In this document: positions 16,938-27,100 of the stretch, one piece after another
Layout of the letters: the number at the start of each line of letters is the position of its first letter
How positions within the stretch are numbered: position 1 is the stretch's first letter
Assembly: GCF_029871235.1 (NCBI RefSeq)
Contig: NZ_SSOM01000086.1
Coordinates: 1-64,000 of the forward strand
DNA length: 64,000 bases
From: Pseudomonas sp. BN411
GTDB taxonomy: Bacteria; Pseudomonadota; Gammaproteobacteria; Pseudomonadales; Pseudomonadaceae
Reading direction: 5' to 3'
Made by a program: the position numbers and the translations under genes
Notes under the pieces: generated by a model
Database searches by the model: none
What the model was told of the DNA's origin: nothing
Seen by the model: only the letters and a program-made list of their open reading frames with translations

Positions 16938-18245
16938 ATGAACGTATCCGCCTCCATTCCCCAGTATTCGGCCGAGGAACGCCGCACGCGCATCCTGGCC
17001 ATTGTCGGCGCCTCGTCCGGCAACCTGGTGGAGTGGTTCGATTTCTACGTCTACGCCTTCACCGCCATCTATTTCGCCCACGCCTTCTTCCCCTCCGACA
17101 ACCCCACGGTGCAACTGCTCAACACCGCCGGTGTATTCGCCGCCGGTTTCCTGATGCGCCCCATCGGCGGCTGGATGTTCGGCCGCATCGCCGACAAGAA
17201 GGGGCGCAAGACCGCGATGATGATTTCGGTGCTGATGATGTGCGGCGGCTCGCTGGCCATAGCCGTGATGCCCACCTACGAAACCATTGGCGTCCTGGCG
17301 CCGGCCCTGCTGTTGCTGGCACGGCTGTTCCAGGGGCTTTCGGTGGGCGGCGAGTACGGCACCAGCGCCACCTACATGAGCGAGGTCGCGCTCAAAGGCC
17401 AGCGCGGCTTCTTCGCTTCCTTCCAGTACGTGACCTTGATTGGCGGACAGCTGCTGGCGGTATTGGTGGTAGTGGTACTGCAACAACTGCTGACCAACGA
17501 CGAGCTGCGCGACTGGGGCTGGCGAATTCCCTTCGTTGCCGGCGCGGCCACCGCCGTCATCGCCTTCTACCTGCGCCGCTCGCTGAATGAAACAGCCAAG
17601 GCCGAAAACCTCCACCGCAAGGAGGCAGGCACCCTCGGGGAGCTCTTCGCCCACCACAAACGCGCCTTCTTCACCGTGCTGGGCTTCACCGCCGGTGGCT
17701 CGCTGATCTTCTACACCTTCACCACCTACATGCAGAAATACCTGGTCAACACCGCCGGCATGGACGCCAAGACCGCCAGCGGCGTGATGACCTTCTCCCT
17801 GTTCGTCTACATGTGCCTGCAACCGTTGTTCGGCTCCATGTCCGACCGCATCGGACGCAAGACTTCGATGCTCTGGTTCAGCGCCCTGGGCATGCTCTGC
17901 ACCTGGCCGATCCTGTCCGCGCTGAAGACCGTCAGCAGCCCCTTTGCCGCCTTCGGGTTGATCATCCTCGCGCTGGCCATCGTCAGCCTGTACACCTCCA
18001 TCAGCGGGCTGATCAAGGCGGAGATGTTCCCACCGGAAATCCGCGCCCTCGGCGTCGGCCTGTCCTACGCAGTGGGCAACGCGATCTTCGGTGGCTCGGC
18101 GGAGTACGTGGCTCTGGGCCTGAAGAGCCTGGGCGTGGAGGAGTACTTCTATATCTACGTGTCGTTCATGTGCGGCGTGGCCCTGGTGGTCTGCCTGCTG
18201 CTGCCTGACCTGCGCAAGGTCAGCTACCTGAACGACGAAGACTGA
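16938..18245 (+). CDS. MHS-family dicarboxylate/alpha-ketoglutarate permease
   Basis: The 435-residue MFS protein has 12 helices and the metabolite:H+ symporter marks [36 protein letters not shown] and [20 protein letters not shown]. It resembles KgtP and pseudomonad PcaT, which import alpha-ketoglutarate or beta-ketoadipate-type dicarboxylates. PcaT would fit the ortho pathway downstream in this window, but the distance (25 kb) gives no support, so no symbol is assigned. It stands alone. Confidence 0.85.
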   Translation: MNVSASIPQYSAEERRTRILAIVGASSGNLVEWFDFYVYAFTAIYFAHAFFPSDNPTVQLLNTAGVFAAGFLMRPIGGWMFGRIADKKGRKTAMMISVLMMCGGSLAIAVMPTYETIGVLAPALLLLARLFQGLSVGGEYGTSATYMSEVALKGQRGFFASFQYVTLIGGQLLAVLVVVVLQQLLTNDELRDWGWRIPFVAGAATAVIAFYLRRSLNETAKAENLHRKEAGTLGELFAHHKRAFFTVLGFTAGGSLIFYTFTTYMQKYLVNTAGMDAKTASGVMTFSLFVYMCLQPLFGSMSDRIGRKTSMLWFSALGMLCTWPILSALKTVSSPFAAFGLIILALAIVSLYTSISGLIKAEMFPPEIRALGVGLSYAVGNAIFGGSAEYVALGLKSLGVEEYFYIYVSFMCGVALVVCLLLPDLRKVSYLNDED

Positions 18246-18342
18246 ACCGGCTCCCGGCCGACGGCCGGCGGGGGATTGCGCAACCAATCCCCGCCGTCGC
18301 TGTCCATAATGGCGCGCGCAGTCCGCGCCTCCGGGAGGCCCC

Positions 18343-18978
18343 TTGTTCGCTGTATCCCCTCGTACGCTCCTTCGCCACACCATCCTCGCCCTGTCCTTCG
18401 CTTCCACCGCCGCCCTCGCCTGCCCCGCCGGGCAATCGGAGGTCTGCGTGGTGACCTGCTTCTGCGCGCCGGGCAGCCCGGGAGACATGGCGCCACTGCT
18501 GGAGGGCGTCAACCAGATGGCCGCCACCAGCCTGCAACAGTGGATCGTGGAGTCGCGCAACAACATGCCCGATACCCTGCTGCATCCCATTCCGCTGCAT
18601 ATCCGCGCGCAACTGGAGCCGTACTACGACCTGCAGGTACTGGACACGGCGCGCTACAAGGTGGGCGTCGACCAGCAAGCGAATGCCGCCAATACCCTGA
18701 TGCAGAACCCCGACGTGGAAGCCGTGACCCTGGTGGACGTGATCGTCTTCCGCAGTGAAGACGACGCGCAGAACAACGTCGCCCTCTGGGCCCACGAGCT
18801 GCACCACGTGAAGCAGTACCTGGAATGGGGCGTGGCGGACTTCGCCAAGCGCTACACCCGCGACTACAACGCGGTGGAAGCCCCGGCCTACAAGATCCAG
18901 GGCGAAGTGGCGCGGGCGCTCAAGCCGACAGTGGTGAGTGGCGGGAGCCAGCAAGCGCACGCTACCGTCCAACCGTAG
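18343..18978 (+). CDS. Exported DUF4157-like protein with HExxH motif
   Basis: The 211-residue product starts at TTG behind a GGGAGG site; no ATG is available. A signal peptide ends at ALA, before CPAGQSEVC. His151-Glu-Leu-His-His155 in WAHELHHVKQYLEWG is a zinc metallopeptidase-type motif of the sort found in DUF4157 domains, and Glu in NAVEAPAYK could be the third ligand. It may be a periplasmic zinc protease or a metal-binding relic. Context offers no partner. Confidence 0.65.
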   Translation: MFAVSPRTLLRHTILALSFASTAALACPAGQSEVCVVTCFCAPGSPGDMAPLLEGVNQMAATSLQQWIVESRNNMPDTLLHPIPLHIRAQLEPYYDLQVLDTARYKVGVDQQANAANTLMQNPDVEAVTLVDVIVFRSEDDAQNNVALWAHELHHVKQYLEWGVADFAKRYTRDYNAVEAPAYKIQGEVARALKPTVVSGGSQQAHATVQP

Positions 18979-19032
18979 GGTGCGCCGTGCGCACCGGCGG
19001 TCGGGTCCCGTACAACTGTCATTCCGCGCCAG

Positions 19033-19767
19033 TCAGCGCAGCGGCTGGTCCAGCTTCCAACGCTGGCGCAGCTGCTGCAGCCGACCATCCTTGCGCATGG
19101 CCTCCAACGCTGCCTGCCAGCGGGCGGCCACTTGCCAGTCAGTCTGCAGGGAGAAGGCGATGTAGCTTCCTTGGCTCGCCAACGGCATCTGGTAGCGCAG
19201 CATGTCAGGCGGTAGTCCTTCCTCGCCGGCCAGCGTCGCGGCAGTGAGGGTATCGGTGACGATCAGGTCGGTACGCCCCAACTTCAACAGCCGCATCATC
19301 TGTTCCGGGCTGTCCACGCCATAGAGATTGGTAAAGCCAAGCGCTTGCAGCTGCGCATAGGCAACCCATTTGCGCGGCACGACGATGCGCGGTACGGCGC
19401 GAGCCTCGTCCAGGGTGCGCACCTGGCTGGAAGAATCGCTACGCCCGTAGAACGCCGTCTCCACGTCCATCAACGGCCCCACCCACAAGTACCGCCGCTC
19501 ACGCTCGGGCGTACGCAAGATAGTGAACAGCCCCGTGTTGGCGGCGCTGCTGCCGTCGGCCAGGGCGCGCAGCAGAGGTTCCCGCTCGATCCGGATGTTG
19601 TCGCCCTCCTGCTCCGCCAGGGCACGCACCACATCCACGGCAAAGCCGACGATCTCGCCATTGCGCTCGAAATGCAGCGGCGGGTGGTTGTCGGTGAGCA
19701 TGTGCAGATCTGCCGAAGCGGCAGCGAAGGATAGTGACAACAGCAACAGGCCTAGAATGCGCCTCAT
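19033..19767 (-). CDS. Periplasmic solute-binding protein, family 3
   Basis: The 244-residue protein begins MRRILGLLLLSLSFAAASA, a clear signal peptide, and has the family-3 solute-binding pattern: NGEIVGFAVDVVRALAEQ, ANTGLFTILRTPERE, and the C-terminal AALEAMRKDGRLQQLRQRW. It lacks neighbouring permease genes, as does the similar gene at 15736-16506. The ATG at 19767 was chosen because it starts the signal peptide; the frame continues 83 codons upstream without meaning. Confidence 0.78.
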   Translation of the reverse strand: MRRILGLLLLSLSFAAASADLHMLTDNHPPLHFERNGEIVGFAVDVVRALAEQEGDNIRIEREPLLRALADGSSAANTGLFTILRTPERERRYLWVGPLMDVETAFYGRSDSSSQVRTLDEARAVPRIVVPRKWVAYAQLQALGFTNLYGVDSPEQMMRLLKLGRTDLIVTDTLTAATLAGEEGLPPDMLRYQMPLASQGSYIAFSLQTDWQVAARWQAALEAMRKDGRLQQLRQRWKLDQPLR

Positions 19768-20086
19768 GTACAACACTCGATCGAACGATTGGCACAGCTT
19801 ACGGCCAGCGCATGACAACTGTCCTGCGCCAGGGCGGCGGATGGGCACCAGGCGACGACCTGTCACCATCAGATAATCAGCCAGCTGCATGCTGATCTCC
19901 TTGAGCCGCCGCCGATGATGAAGTCGTACAAGGCCCTTGTTCCATGCTTGTGTCCAGTCTCCTTCCATGACGCCGGGCTTCCGTGGGGTCCGGCGGGCGA
20001 TGCCCAGGTTCGCCACATCCTACGGGCTTGCGCCCTGCCCTTCCAAAACAGGTTGTCTGGCGAACCCTTCGCTGCCAGCGCAGCTA
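19768..20086. other. Gene-free stretch
   Basis: These 319 bases between two minus-strand genes show no supported coding, RNA or repeat signal. Confidence 0.35.
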
Positions 20087-20320
20087 TCACGCTGATCCCG
20101 CCGGCCGGGCCAGGTACCTGTCAGCCTCCCGCAGCCGACGGTTCTCCCGGCGCAGGGCATCATTGGCAGCCTGCAGCTCATGCTGCCGGCGCCCCATGTC
20201 GGCCAGCGCCTCCTGCCAGTAGCGCACCCGCAGCTCCTGCCAGAACAGGGCCAGCATCAGCAACGCAATCAGCAGGATCGCACCGCCGAGCAAGGCCCAG
20301 GTCAGTTCCATGGCACTCAT
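20087..20320 (-). CDS. Small single-helix membrane protein with coiled coil
   Basis: The 77-residue protein has one N-terminal helix (LTWALLGGAILLIALLMLALFW) then a charged heptad-rich tail (ELRVRYWQEALADMGRRQHEL, ALRRENRRLREADRYL). It is probably anchored in the inner membrane with the coiled coil in the cytoplasm. GGAG precedes the ATG at 20320. No family known. It is divergent from the WYL regulator gene. Confidence 0.55.
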   Translation of the reverse strand: MSAMELTWALLGGAILLIALLMLALFWQELRVRYWQEALADMGRRQHELQAANDALRRENRRLREADRYLARPAGSA

Positions 20321-20435
20321 TCCCCACTCCAGAATGGGCAGTCTTGCCCGACGCCACAAACATATGTAGCGTGAGGCGACAGGTCTAGAATGTAGATGTG
20401 TACAGGTAAACATTTGGCACGGATGGAGGCACGCC

Positions 20436-21308
20436 ATGAAACGCAAGCAGTCGATCGAACACGTGCGCTGGGACCTGGCCCTGCGCTACCGCCTGATCGA
20501 GACCGTGGCCTGGTGGGAAGGGCGCTTGACCACCAATCACCTGATGCAGAGTTTCGGCATCAGCCGCCAACAGGCGTCCAAGGACATCAACACCTACATC
20601 GGTGAACATGCGCCCAGGAACCTGACATATGACAAGCACCTGAAGGGCTACGTCCCCAGCAAGCAGTTCCGCCCGCTGTTCATCGACGACAGCGCCGATG
20701 CCTATCTCCACCTGCTCAACCAGAACCACGAGCGCGCCCCCCATATCGAGGGCCTGGCCCTGGCCTATGCCCACACCGAAGTGCTCAAGGTGCCGGACCG
20801 CTCGGTACGCCCGGAAGTGCTGCGCCCGCTGCTGCGCGCCTGCCGCGAGGGGCTGCGCCTGGAGACCGAGTACGTCTCCCTGGCCAACCCTGCCCCGGAG
20901 ATCCGCCTGATTGCCCCGCACACGCTGATCTACACCGGTATGCGCTGGCACGTGCGCGCCTATTGCGAGAAGAACCGCGCCTACCGTGACTTCGTCCTCA
21001 GCCGCCTGCGCGGCGTGCCGGAGCTGCTGGACACATCGGACTTTGGCCGTGAGCAGGATGAAGGCTGGAACACCCAGGTACAGGTGATCATCGAGCCCGA
21101 CCCGCGCCTCAAGCCGGCGCAGAAGGCGCTGATCGAAGTCGATTACGGCATGCAGGACGGCCGTCTGGTGCTGGATACCCGTGGCGCCCTGGTGCAGTAC
21201 GTGCTGCAGCGCTACCAGATCGACCAGAACAAGGTGCAGGCCAAGGCCGCGGCCCAGCAGATCGTGGCAGCCAACCTGGAGGAACTGCAGCGCTGGCTGT
21301 ACAGCTGA
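20436..21308 (+). CDS. WYL-domain transcriptional regulator (BrxR/CapW-like)
   Basis: The 290-residue protein has a DeoR-like winged HTH (LTTNHLMQSFGISRQQASKDI, about residues 31-51), a WYL domain ending YRDFVLSRLRGV (about 185-198), and a C-terminal WCX-type extension. The run 'GIS-x-x-QAS-x-D-I-x-x-Y ... P-x-N-L-x-Y-D' is the pattern of BrxR/CapW repressors that guard BREX or CBASS phage-defence operons. No defence genes adjoin it, so it is an orphan here. It likely senses a nucleotide or nucleic-acid signal; that is inference. Confidence 0.8.
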   Translation: MKRKQSIEHVRWDLALRYRLIETVAWWEGRLTTNHLMQSFGISRQQASKDINTYIGEHAPRNLTYDKHLKGYVPSKQFRPLFIDDSADAYLHLLNQNHERAPHIEGLALAYAHTEVLKVPDRSVRPEVLRPLLRACREGLRLETEYVSLANPAPEIRLIAPHTLIYTGMRWHVRAYCEKNRAYRDFVLSRLRGVPELLDTSDFGREQDEGWNTQVQVIIEPDPRLKPAQKALIEVDYGMQDGRLVLDTRGALVQYVLQRYQIDQNKVQAKAAAQQIVAANLEELQRWLYS

Positions 21309-21542
21309 TTGCGGCCCCGTCCCATCGAGAAAGGGACCGATCGGGCAGCACTTCGTTCGTCCCGCGGTCCCACGAACTAGACTTCCATTAAGGCCCCAAA
21401 GAGAAGAGCCTCTGGCCGTCGCGGCACCTTCCCCATCCGCGAGTGATCGCGAAGCTTCGGCGGCCTTCTTTGGGAAGTTGCAATTTTCCCTCGCCTATCG
21501 GCTGCACCCGCTTCGCGTCGCCCTTTCAGGCCTTTCCGCCCC

Positions 21543-22742
21543 CTACCCCGCCGCTGAAACCGCAGCGTTCCGGGCCTTGCGGGTCATCAGGCTGAACAGG
21601 CTGAACGCGCTCAGGGCGAATACGCCCTGCAAACCGATCATCGGCCAGGCGGTGCCATCCTGCAGGGCACCCAGCAGCAGGCCGCTGCACGTGGCGCCGA
21701 GCATCTGCGAAAAGCCCATCAGACCGGCGGCCAGCCCCGCGCGGTGGGCGTTGGGCATGACCACGCCAGCCACCGACGCGGGGATCAGCATGCCGCCGCC
21801 CAGGGTAACCAGCACCTGCGGCAGGGAAAGGCCCAGCACCGACAGCCCGAGGGTGGCGTGCACCAGCACGGTGAGGGTGGCGCCGGTAGCCACGAGGCTG
21901 ACGCCAATGCCGACGATACGCTGCGGCCCCAGCTGCATGATCTTGCGCTGGGTGAACAGCGCCCCGGCGATCAGCCCGGAGATGGTGGCGCCGAACGCCA
22001 TGCCGTATTGCGCCGAGTTCAGCCCCAGCAAGCCGATATAGACAGCCGATGAGCCAGCCACTACGGCGAACATCGCCCCGTAGGTGCCCGCCAGGGTCAG
22101 GGCCAGGGCGCGGCTGGAGCGCTGCTTGAGCAGGTCGAAGTAGTCCCGCGCCAGGGTCGCCGGATGCCCGGCCTTGGGGTCGAGGCTGGGATTGGATTCG
22201 CGATAGAAGGCCAGCACCGCCAACAGCGCGACGCTACCGATGGTCAGCGAAGCCAGGACAGGGGCGTGCCAACCGCCCCACTGGGTCAGCAGGCCGCCCA
22301 CCATCGGTGCCAGGGCGATGGCACTGAGCATGCCGATCACGGTCAGCGCCAGGGCCGGCGCGGCCTGGGCCTTCCATACATCGCGGACGATGGCTCGCGC
22401 CAGCACCAGCGCGGCGCAGGCGCCGAGGCCCTGGGCGACACGTCCGAGAATGAAGCCGGTCATGTTGTCGGCCAGCAGCATCCAGGCGGTGGCGGCCAGG
22501 TAAAGGGCGAGACCACCGATCAGTACCGGCCGGCGGCCGACGCGGTCGGACAGCGGTCCCATCAGCAGTTGCCCGATGCCGAAGGCAGCGACGAAACCAG
22601 ACAGCGCGGCGAGGCTGGCGCCATGCACCGCGCCCAGACCCTGCTCGATCCTGCCGAGGGCGGGAATCAGTAGTTGGGTGGAGATTTCCCCCAGGGCGGT
22701 CAGCGCCATGAGGATGACCAGCAGCAGACGCGACGGGTTCAT
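21543..22742 (-). CDS. MFS drug-efflux-type transporter (Bcr/CflA-like)
   Basis: The 399-residue protein has 12 helices, motif A GPLSDRVGRRPVLIGGLALY, and motif C-like helix 5 features that mark drug:H+ antiporters. It starts MNPSRLLLVILMALTALGE. Its ATG overlaps the TGA of a 46-codon ORF (ATGA), so the two are translated together. Divergent from it is an RND pump pair, so the stretch looks like an efflux neighbourhood. Substrate unknown. Confidence 0.8.
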   Translation of the reverse strand: MNPSRLLLVILMALTALGEISTQLLIPALGRIEQGLGAVHGASLAALSGFVAAFGIGQLLMGPLSDRVGRRPVLIGGLALYLAATAWMLLADNMTGFILGRVAQGLGACAALVLARAIVRDVWKAQAAPALALTVIGMLSAIALAPMVGGLLTQWGGWHAPVLASLTIGSVALLAVLAFYRESNPSLDPKAGHPATLARDYFDLLKQRSSRALALTLAGTYGAMFAVVAGSSAVYIGLLGLNSAQYGMAFGATISGLIAGALFTQRKIMQLGPQRIVGIGVSLVATGATLTVLVHATLGLSVLGLSLPQVLVTLGGGMLIPASVAGVVMPNAHRAGLAAGLMGFSQMLGATCSGLLLGALQDGTAWPMIGLQGVFALSAFSLFSLMTRKARNAAVSAAG

Positions 22743-22879
22743 GACCGGACTCCTTCTTCTTCGGCTTCCAGCGCCAGGGCCATCAGCTGCCATTCCAGGG
22801 CCTGCCAGTCGTCATTGCTGACGGCAGACGGGGCGCCGCAATCCGCATCGCGTTGCACGGCTTGTTGCTCTTGGTTCAT
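22739..22879 (-). CDS. 46-residue ORF coupled to MFS transporter
   Basis: An ATG at 22879 with GGAG nine bases upstream opens MNQEQQAVQRDADCG, continues SAVSNDDWQALEWQLMALAL and ends EEEGVRS. Its TGA shares bases with the transporter ATG (ATGA). The product is acidic, amphipathic and has no signal or membrane helix. Coupling and an excellent ribosome site suggest it is translated; it may be a small partner or just a leader peptide. No family recognised. Confidence 0.5.
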   Translation of the reverse strand: MNQEQQAVQRDADCGAPSAVSNDDWQALEWQLMALALEAEEEGVRS

Positions 22880-23022
22880 CGCAGGCATCTCCGTTGGTCG
22901 CTTCGCCCTTGGGCTGACGAATTAAATGACGAGTGACATATATACACAAAATTAGATTATGCCTATCATATTTTCGACCTGCGGTACTCCGCCCCGTCGC
23001 CGCCCTACCCGAGGATCGCTCC

Positions 23023-24120
23023 ATGAATCGTCCGCACCTTGCCCTTCTCGCCCTGATTCCCGCGGCCCTGGTGGCCTTGAGCGGCTGCAACAGCCAAGCC
23101 GACACCTCGGTCACCGCGCCCCAGCCACGGGCGGTACTCGCAACAGACGTGCAGGCAGCTTCCCAGCAGGACGCGCTCTACACCGGTGTAGTAGCTGCGC
23201 GTACCGCCAGCGACCTGGGCTTTCGCGTCGGCGGCAAGGTGATTGCCCGCAAGGTGGACCCGGGCACCCGGGTCAAGCGTGGCGACGTGCTGCTGGTGCT
23301 GGACAACACCGACTTCGAACTGGCCCTGCGCGCCGCGCGCAACCGCGTGACCGCCGCCGAGGCCGAACTGCGCCAGGCCCGCGACGACGAAGCCCGCTAC
23401 CGTCGCCTGTCCGGTACCGGCGCCGTGTCTCGCCAAATCTACGATCAGGCCAACACCCGCCTGCGGGTTGCCCAGGCAGAACAGGCCGCCGCCACGTCCG
23501 AAGCGGCCCAGGTGGAGAATCGCCGGACCTACTCGACCTTGCAGGCCGACGGCGACGGCGTGATCACCGATGTGCGGGTGGATCGTGGACAGGTCGTCGC
23601 CGAAGGCCAGATCGTCGCCAGCCTCGCCCATGACGGCGCGCGCGAGGCGGTGATCGATATCCCGGAAACCCAGCGTTCCCTCGCCAATCACACAGCCCGC
23701 GCCTATCCCTACGGCGCCTCTGGCGACGCGGTGCCGGCCACCCTGCGCGAACTCTCCGCCGCGGCGGATGCCACCACCCGCACCTTCCGCGCCCGCTACA
23801 CCCTGGGCGGCGACTCCTCCGCCCTGGCCATCGGTTCCACCGTCACCCTGCAACTGGACGGCGCCGACCACCAGCAACTGGTTCGCGTGCCGCTGGGCGC
23901 CCTGCACGACAAGGGTCAGGGCACCGGCGTCTGGATCATCAAGACCGACGGAAAGGTAGAGCTGCGCGCTGTTCGCGTGGTGCGCCTGGAGCAGGAAGAG
24001 GCGGTTCTGGAAGGCGGCGTGCAGCCGGGCGAACGCATCGTCGCCCTTGGCGCCCACCTGCTGAACCCCGGTGACAGCGTGCGTGAACTGCCGGCGCCGT
24101 CGCTGGCCCTGGAGCACTGA
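23023..24120 (+). CDS. RND efflux periplasmic adaptor lipoprotein
   Basis: The 365-residue membrane-fusion protein has a lipoprotein signal (ALSGCNS, lipidated Cys about residue 26), a lipoyl half (RVGGKVIARKVDPGTRVKRGDVLL), a coiled-coil hairpin rich in Ala, Arg and Glu (about 100-170), the second lipoyl half, and a beta-barrel domain. It bridges the pump at 24122 to an outer-membrane channel. No channel gene follows, so it must borrow one such as an OprM-type protein. Confidence 0.88.
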   Translation: MNRPHLALLALIPAALVALSGCNSQADTSVTAPQPRAVLATDVQAASQQDALYTGVVAARTASDLGFRVGGKVIARKVDPGTRVKRGDVLLVLDNTDFELALRAARNRVTAAEAELRQARDDEARYRRLSGTGAVSRQIYDQANTRLRVAQAEQAAATSEAAQVENRRTYSTLQADGDGVITDVRVDRGQVVAEGQIVASLAHDGAREAVIDIPETQRSLANHTARAYPYGASGDAVPATLRELSAAADATTRTFRARYTLGGDSSALAIGSTVTLQLDGADHQQLVRVPLGALHDKGQGTGVWIIKTDGKVELRAVRVVRLEQEEAVLEGGVQPGERIVALGAHLLNPGDSVRELPAPSLALEH

Positions 24121-24121
24121 G

Positions 24122-27100
24122 ATGAGCCGCTTCAACCTTTCTGCCTTCGCGGTGCGCAATCGGGCGGTGACCCTCTTCCTGATCATCGCCACCCTGGTCG
24201 CCGGCGCCATCGCCTTCAACAAGCTGGGCCGTGCCGAGGACCCGTCCTTCACGGTCAAGACCATGACCATCACCGCCGCCTGGCCGGGCGCTACCGCACG
24301 TGAAATGCAGGAACAGGTGGCGGACCGCCTGGAAAAGCGCCTGCAGGAACTGGACTTCTACGACCGGGTGGAAACCATCGCCCAGCCCGGCTTCGTCTCG
24401 ATGAAGCTGCAGTACCAGGACTCCACCCGGCCGGGCGACATCCAGCAGCTCTTCTACCAGACCCGCAAGAAGCTCTCCGACGAAGCCAAACGCTTGCCGC
24501 AAGGCGTGGTGGGCCCCTTCTTCAATGACGAATATTCGGACGTCTACTTCGCCCTCTACGCGCTGGAGGCCGACCAACTGCCGCACCGCCAACTGGTGCA
24601 GATGGCCGAGGACCTGCGCCAGAGCCTGCTCAACCTGCCCGGCGTGAAGAAGGTCAACATCCTCGGCGAACAGGCCCAGCGCATCTTCGTCGAGTTTTCC
24701 TACCAACGCCTGGCCACCCTCGGCCTGAAACCCGAACAGATCTTCGAAGCCCTGGGCAAGCAGAACGGCGTGGCGCCGGCAGGCTTCGTCGAAACCAGCG
24801 GCCCACGCGCCTACATCCGTCTGGATGGCGCCTTCGACAGCCTGAAGCTGATCGAGAACGTACCGATCAACGCCAACGGCAAGCTGCTGCGCATCGCCGA
24901 CGTGGCCACGGTCAAGCGCGGCTACGAGGACCCGCCGAGCTACCGCATCCGCCACCAGGGCGAACCGGCGCTGATGCTGGGCGTGATCATGGAACCGCAC
25001 TTCAACGGCCTTGAACTGGACAAGTCCCTCCAGGCCGAGGAAGACCGCATCCACGCCGGACTGCCCTTGGGCGTGACGTTCGACAAGGTCTCCGATCAGG
25101 CCGAGAAAATCCGCATCGCGGTGAACGAGTTCATGATCAAGTTCTTCGTTGCCCTCGGCGTGGTGATGCTGATCAGCCTGCTGGCCCTGGGCTTCCGCGT
25201 CGGCCTGGTGGTAACCGCCGCCGTGCCGCTGACCCTGTCCATCGTCTTCGTGATCATGCTGATGACTGGGCGCGAGTTCGACCGGATCACCCTCGGCGCG
25301 CTGATCCTCTCCCTGGGCCTGCTGGTGGACGACGCCATCATCGCCATCGAGATGATGGTGGTGAAGCTGGAGGAAGGCCTCGACCGCATCCAGGCCGCCA
25401 CCTTCGCCTGGACCTCCACCGCCGCGCCCATGCTCACCGGCACCCTGGTGACCGTCATCGGCTTCCTGCCGGTGGGCTTCGCCAAGTCCGGCGCGGGCGA
25501 GTACGCCGGCAACATCTTCTGGATCGTCGGCTTCGCCCTGCTCGCCTCCTGGGTGGTGGCGGTGTTCTTCACACCCTACCTGGGGGTGAAGCTGCTGCCG
25601 AAGATCCAACCCGTCGCCGGTGGCCATGAAGCGCTCTACGCCACCCGCCTCTACCAGCGCCTGCGCGCCCTGGTCACCTGGTGCGTAAACCACCGCAAGA
25701 CCGTCGCTGCGCTGGTGGTGGCGGCGTTCGTCGCCAGCGGCCTGGGCATGGGCATCGTGAAGAAGCAGTTCTTCCCCAACTCCGACCGTTCGGAACTGCT
25801 GGTGGAGGTCTACATGCCGCCGGGCAGCGCCTTCAAGGCCACCGAATCCGTGGTCGCCCAGGTGGAGAAAGCCCTGTTGGAAGAACCCCAGACCAAACTG
25901 GTCAACGCTTATGTGGGCGGCGGCGCTCCGCGCTTCTTCCTCTCCCTGAACCCCGAACTGCCGGACCCGGCCTTCGCCAAGATCATCGTGCAGACCGCCG
26001 ACTCCAAGGCCCGCGATGCCCTGCGGGAACGCATGCAGGCGCGCATCGCCGCCGGCGAATTCCCCTCGGCACGGGTGCGCGTCACCCAACTGGTATTCGG
26101 CCCGCCGGTGCCGTTCCCGGTGGTGTTCCGCGTATCCGGTCCCAACCTCGACCAGCTGCGGCAGATCAGCGAAGAGGTGCGTGCCGTGGTCGCCGCCAAC
26201 GCCATGACTCGCGACACCTTCATCGACTGGGGTGAGCGCAGCAGCTCCTATCGCCTGGTGCTGGACCAGGACCGCCTGCGCCTGCTCGGCTTCACCCCCA
26301 ATGAGGTGAAAAGCCAGCTCAACGCCCTGCTCACTGGCAACCCGGTGACCGAAGTGCGCGAGGGCACCCGCACCGTGGCCGTGACGGTCCGTGCGCAGAA
26401 CACCCAGCGGGAAAACCTCGGCGGTATCGAGGGCCTGACCATTACCAACGCCGCCGGCGTCTCGGTGCCGCTGGAACAGGTGGGCCGCTTCCAGCCGCTG
26501 ATGGAAGAGCCCATCCTCAAGCGCCGCGACCGCGAGCTGACCTTCGAAGTACGCGCCGACATCATCAAGGGCACCCAGCCGCCGGATGTGGAAAAGGCCG
26601 TGTACGCCGACCTGCAACCGCTGATCGCCAAGCTGCCACCAGGCTACAAGGTGACCATCGGCGGCCCGGTGGAAGAAAGCGCCAAGGCCAACAAGGCGCT
26701 GGCCGTGCTGTTCCCGGTGATGATCCTGCTGACCCTGGTGGTGATCATGTTCCAGGTGCGTTCCTTCAGCCGGATGTTCATGGTCTTCGCCACGGCGCCC
26801 CTGGGCCTGATCGGCGCCATGCCGGCGCTGCTGTTTTTCAACCAGCCCTTTGGCTTCAACGCCATCCTGGCGCTGATCGGCATCGGCGGCATCCTGATGC
26901 GCAACACGCTGATCTTCACCGACCAGATCGACCAGGAACTGGCCCACGGCCGCCCCCTGCGCGAGGCCATCATCGAAGCCACCGTCCGCCGCGCCCGCCC
27001 GGTGCTGCTCACTGCCCTGGCTGCTGCGCTGGCGTTCATCCCGCTGACCTTCTCGGTGTTCTGGTCATCCCTGGCCTATGTGCTGATTGGCGGCGTGCTG

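Noticed and set aside
23939..26947. A 1002-codon open frame on the minus strand opposite the RND pump
   Set aside because: It is the antisense shadow of a strongly conserved pump; its residue make-up (very rich in His, Gln, Gly, Asp) is that of reverse-read GC-rich codons and no domain is visible.
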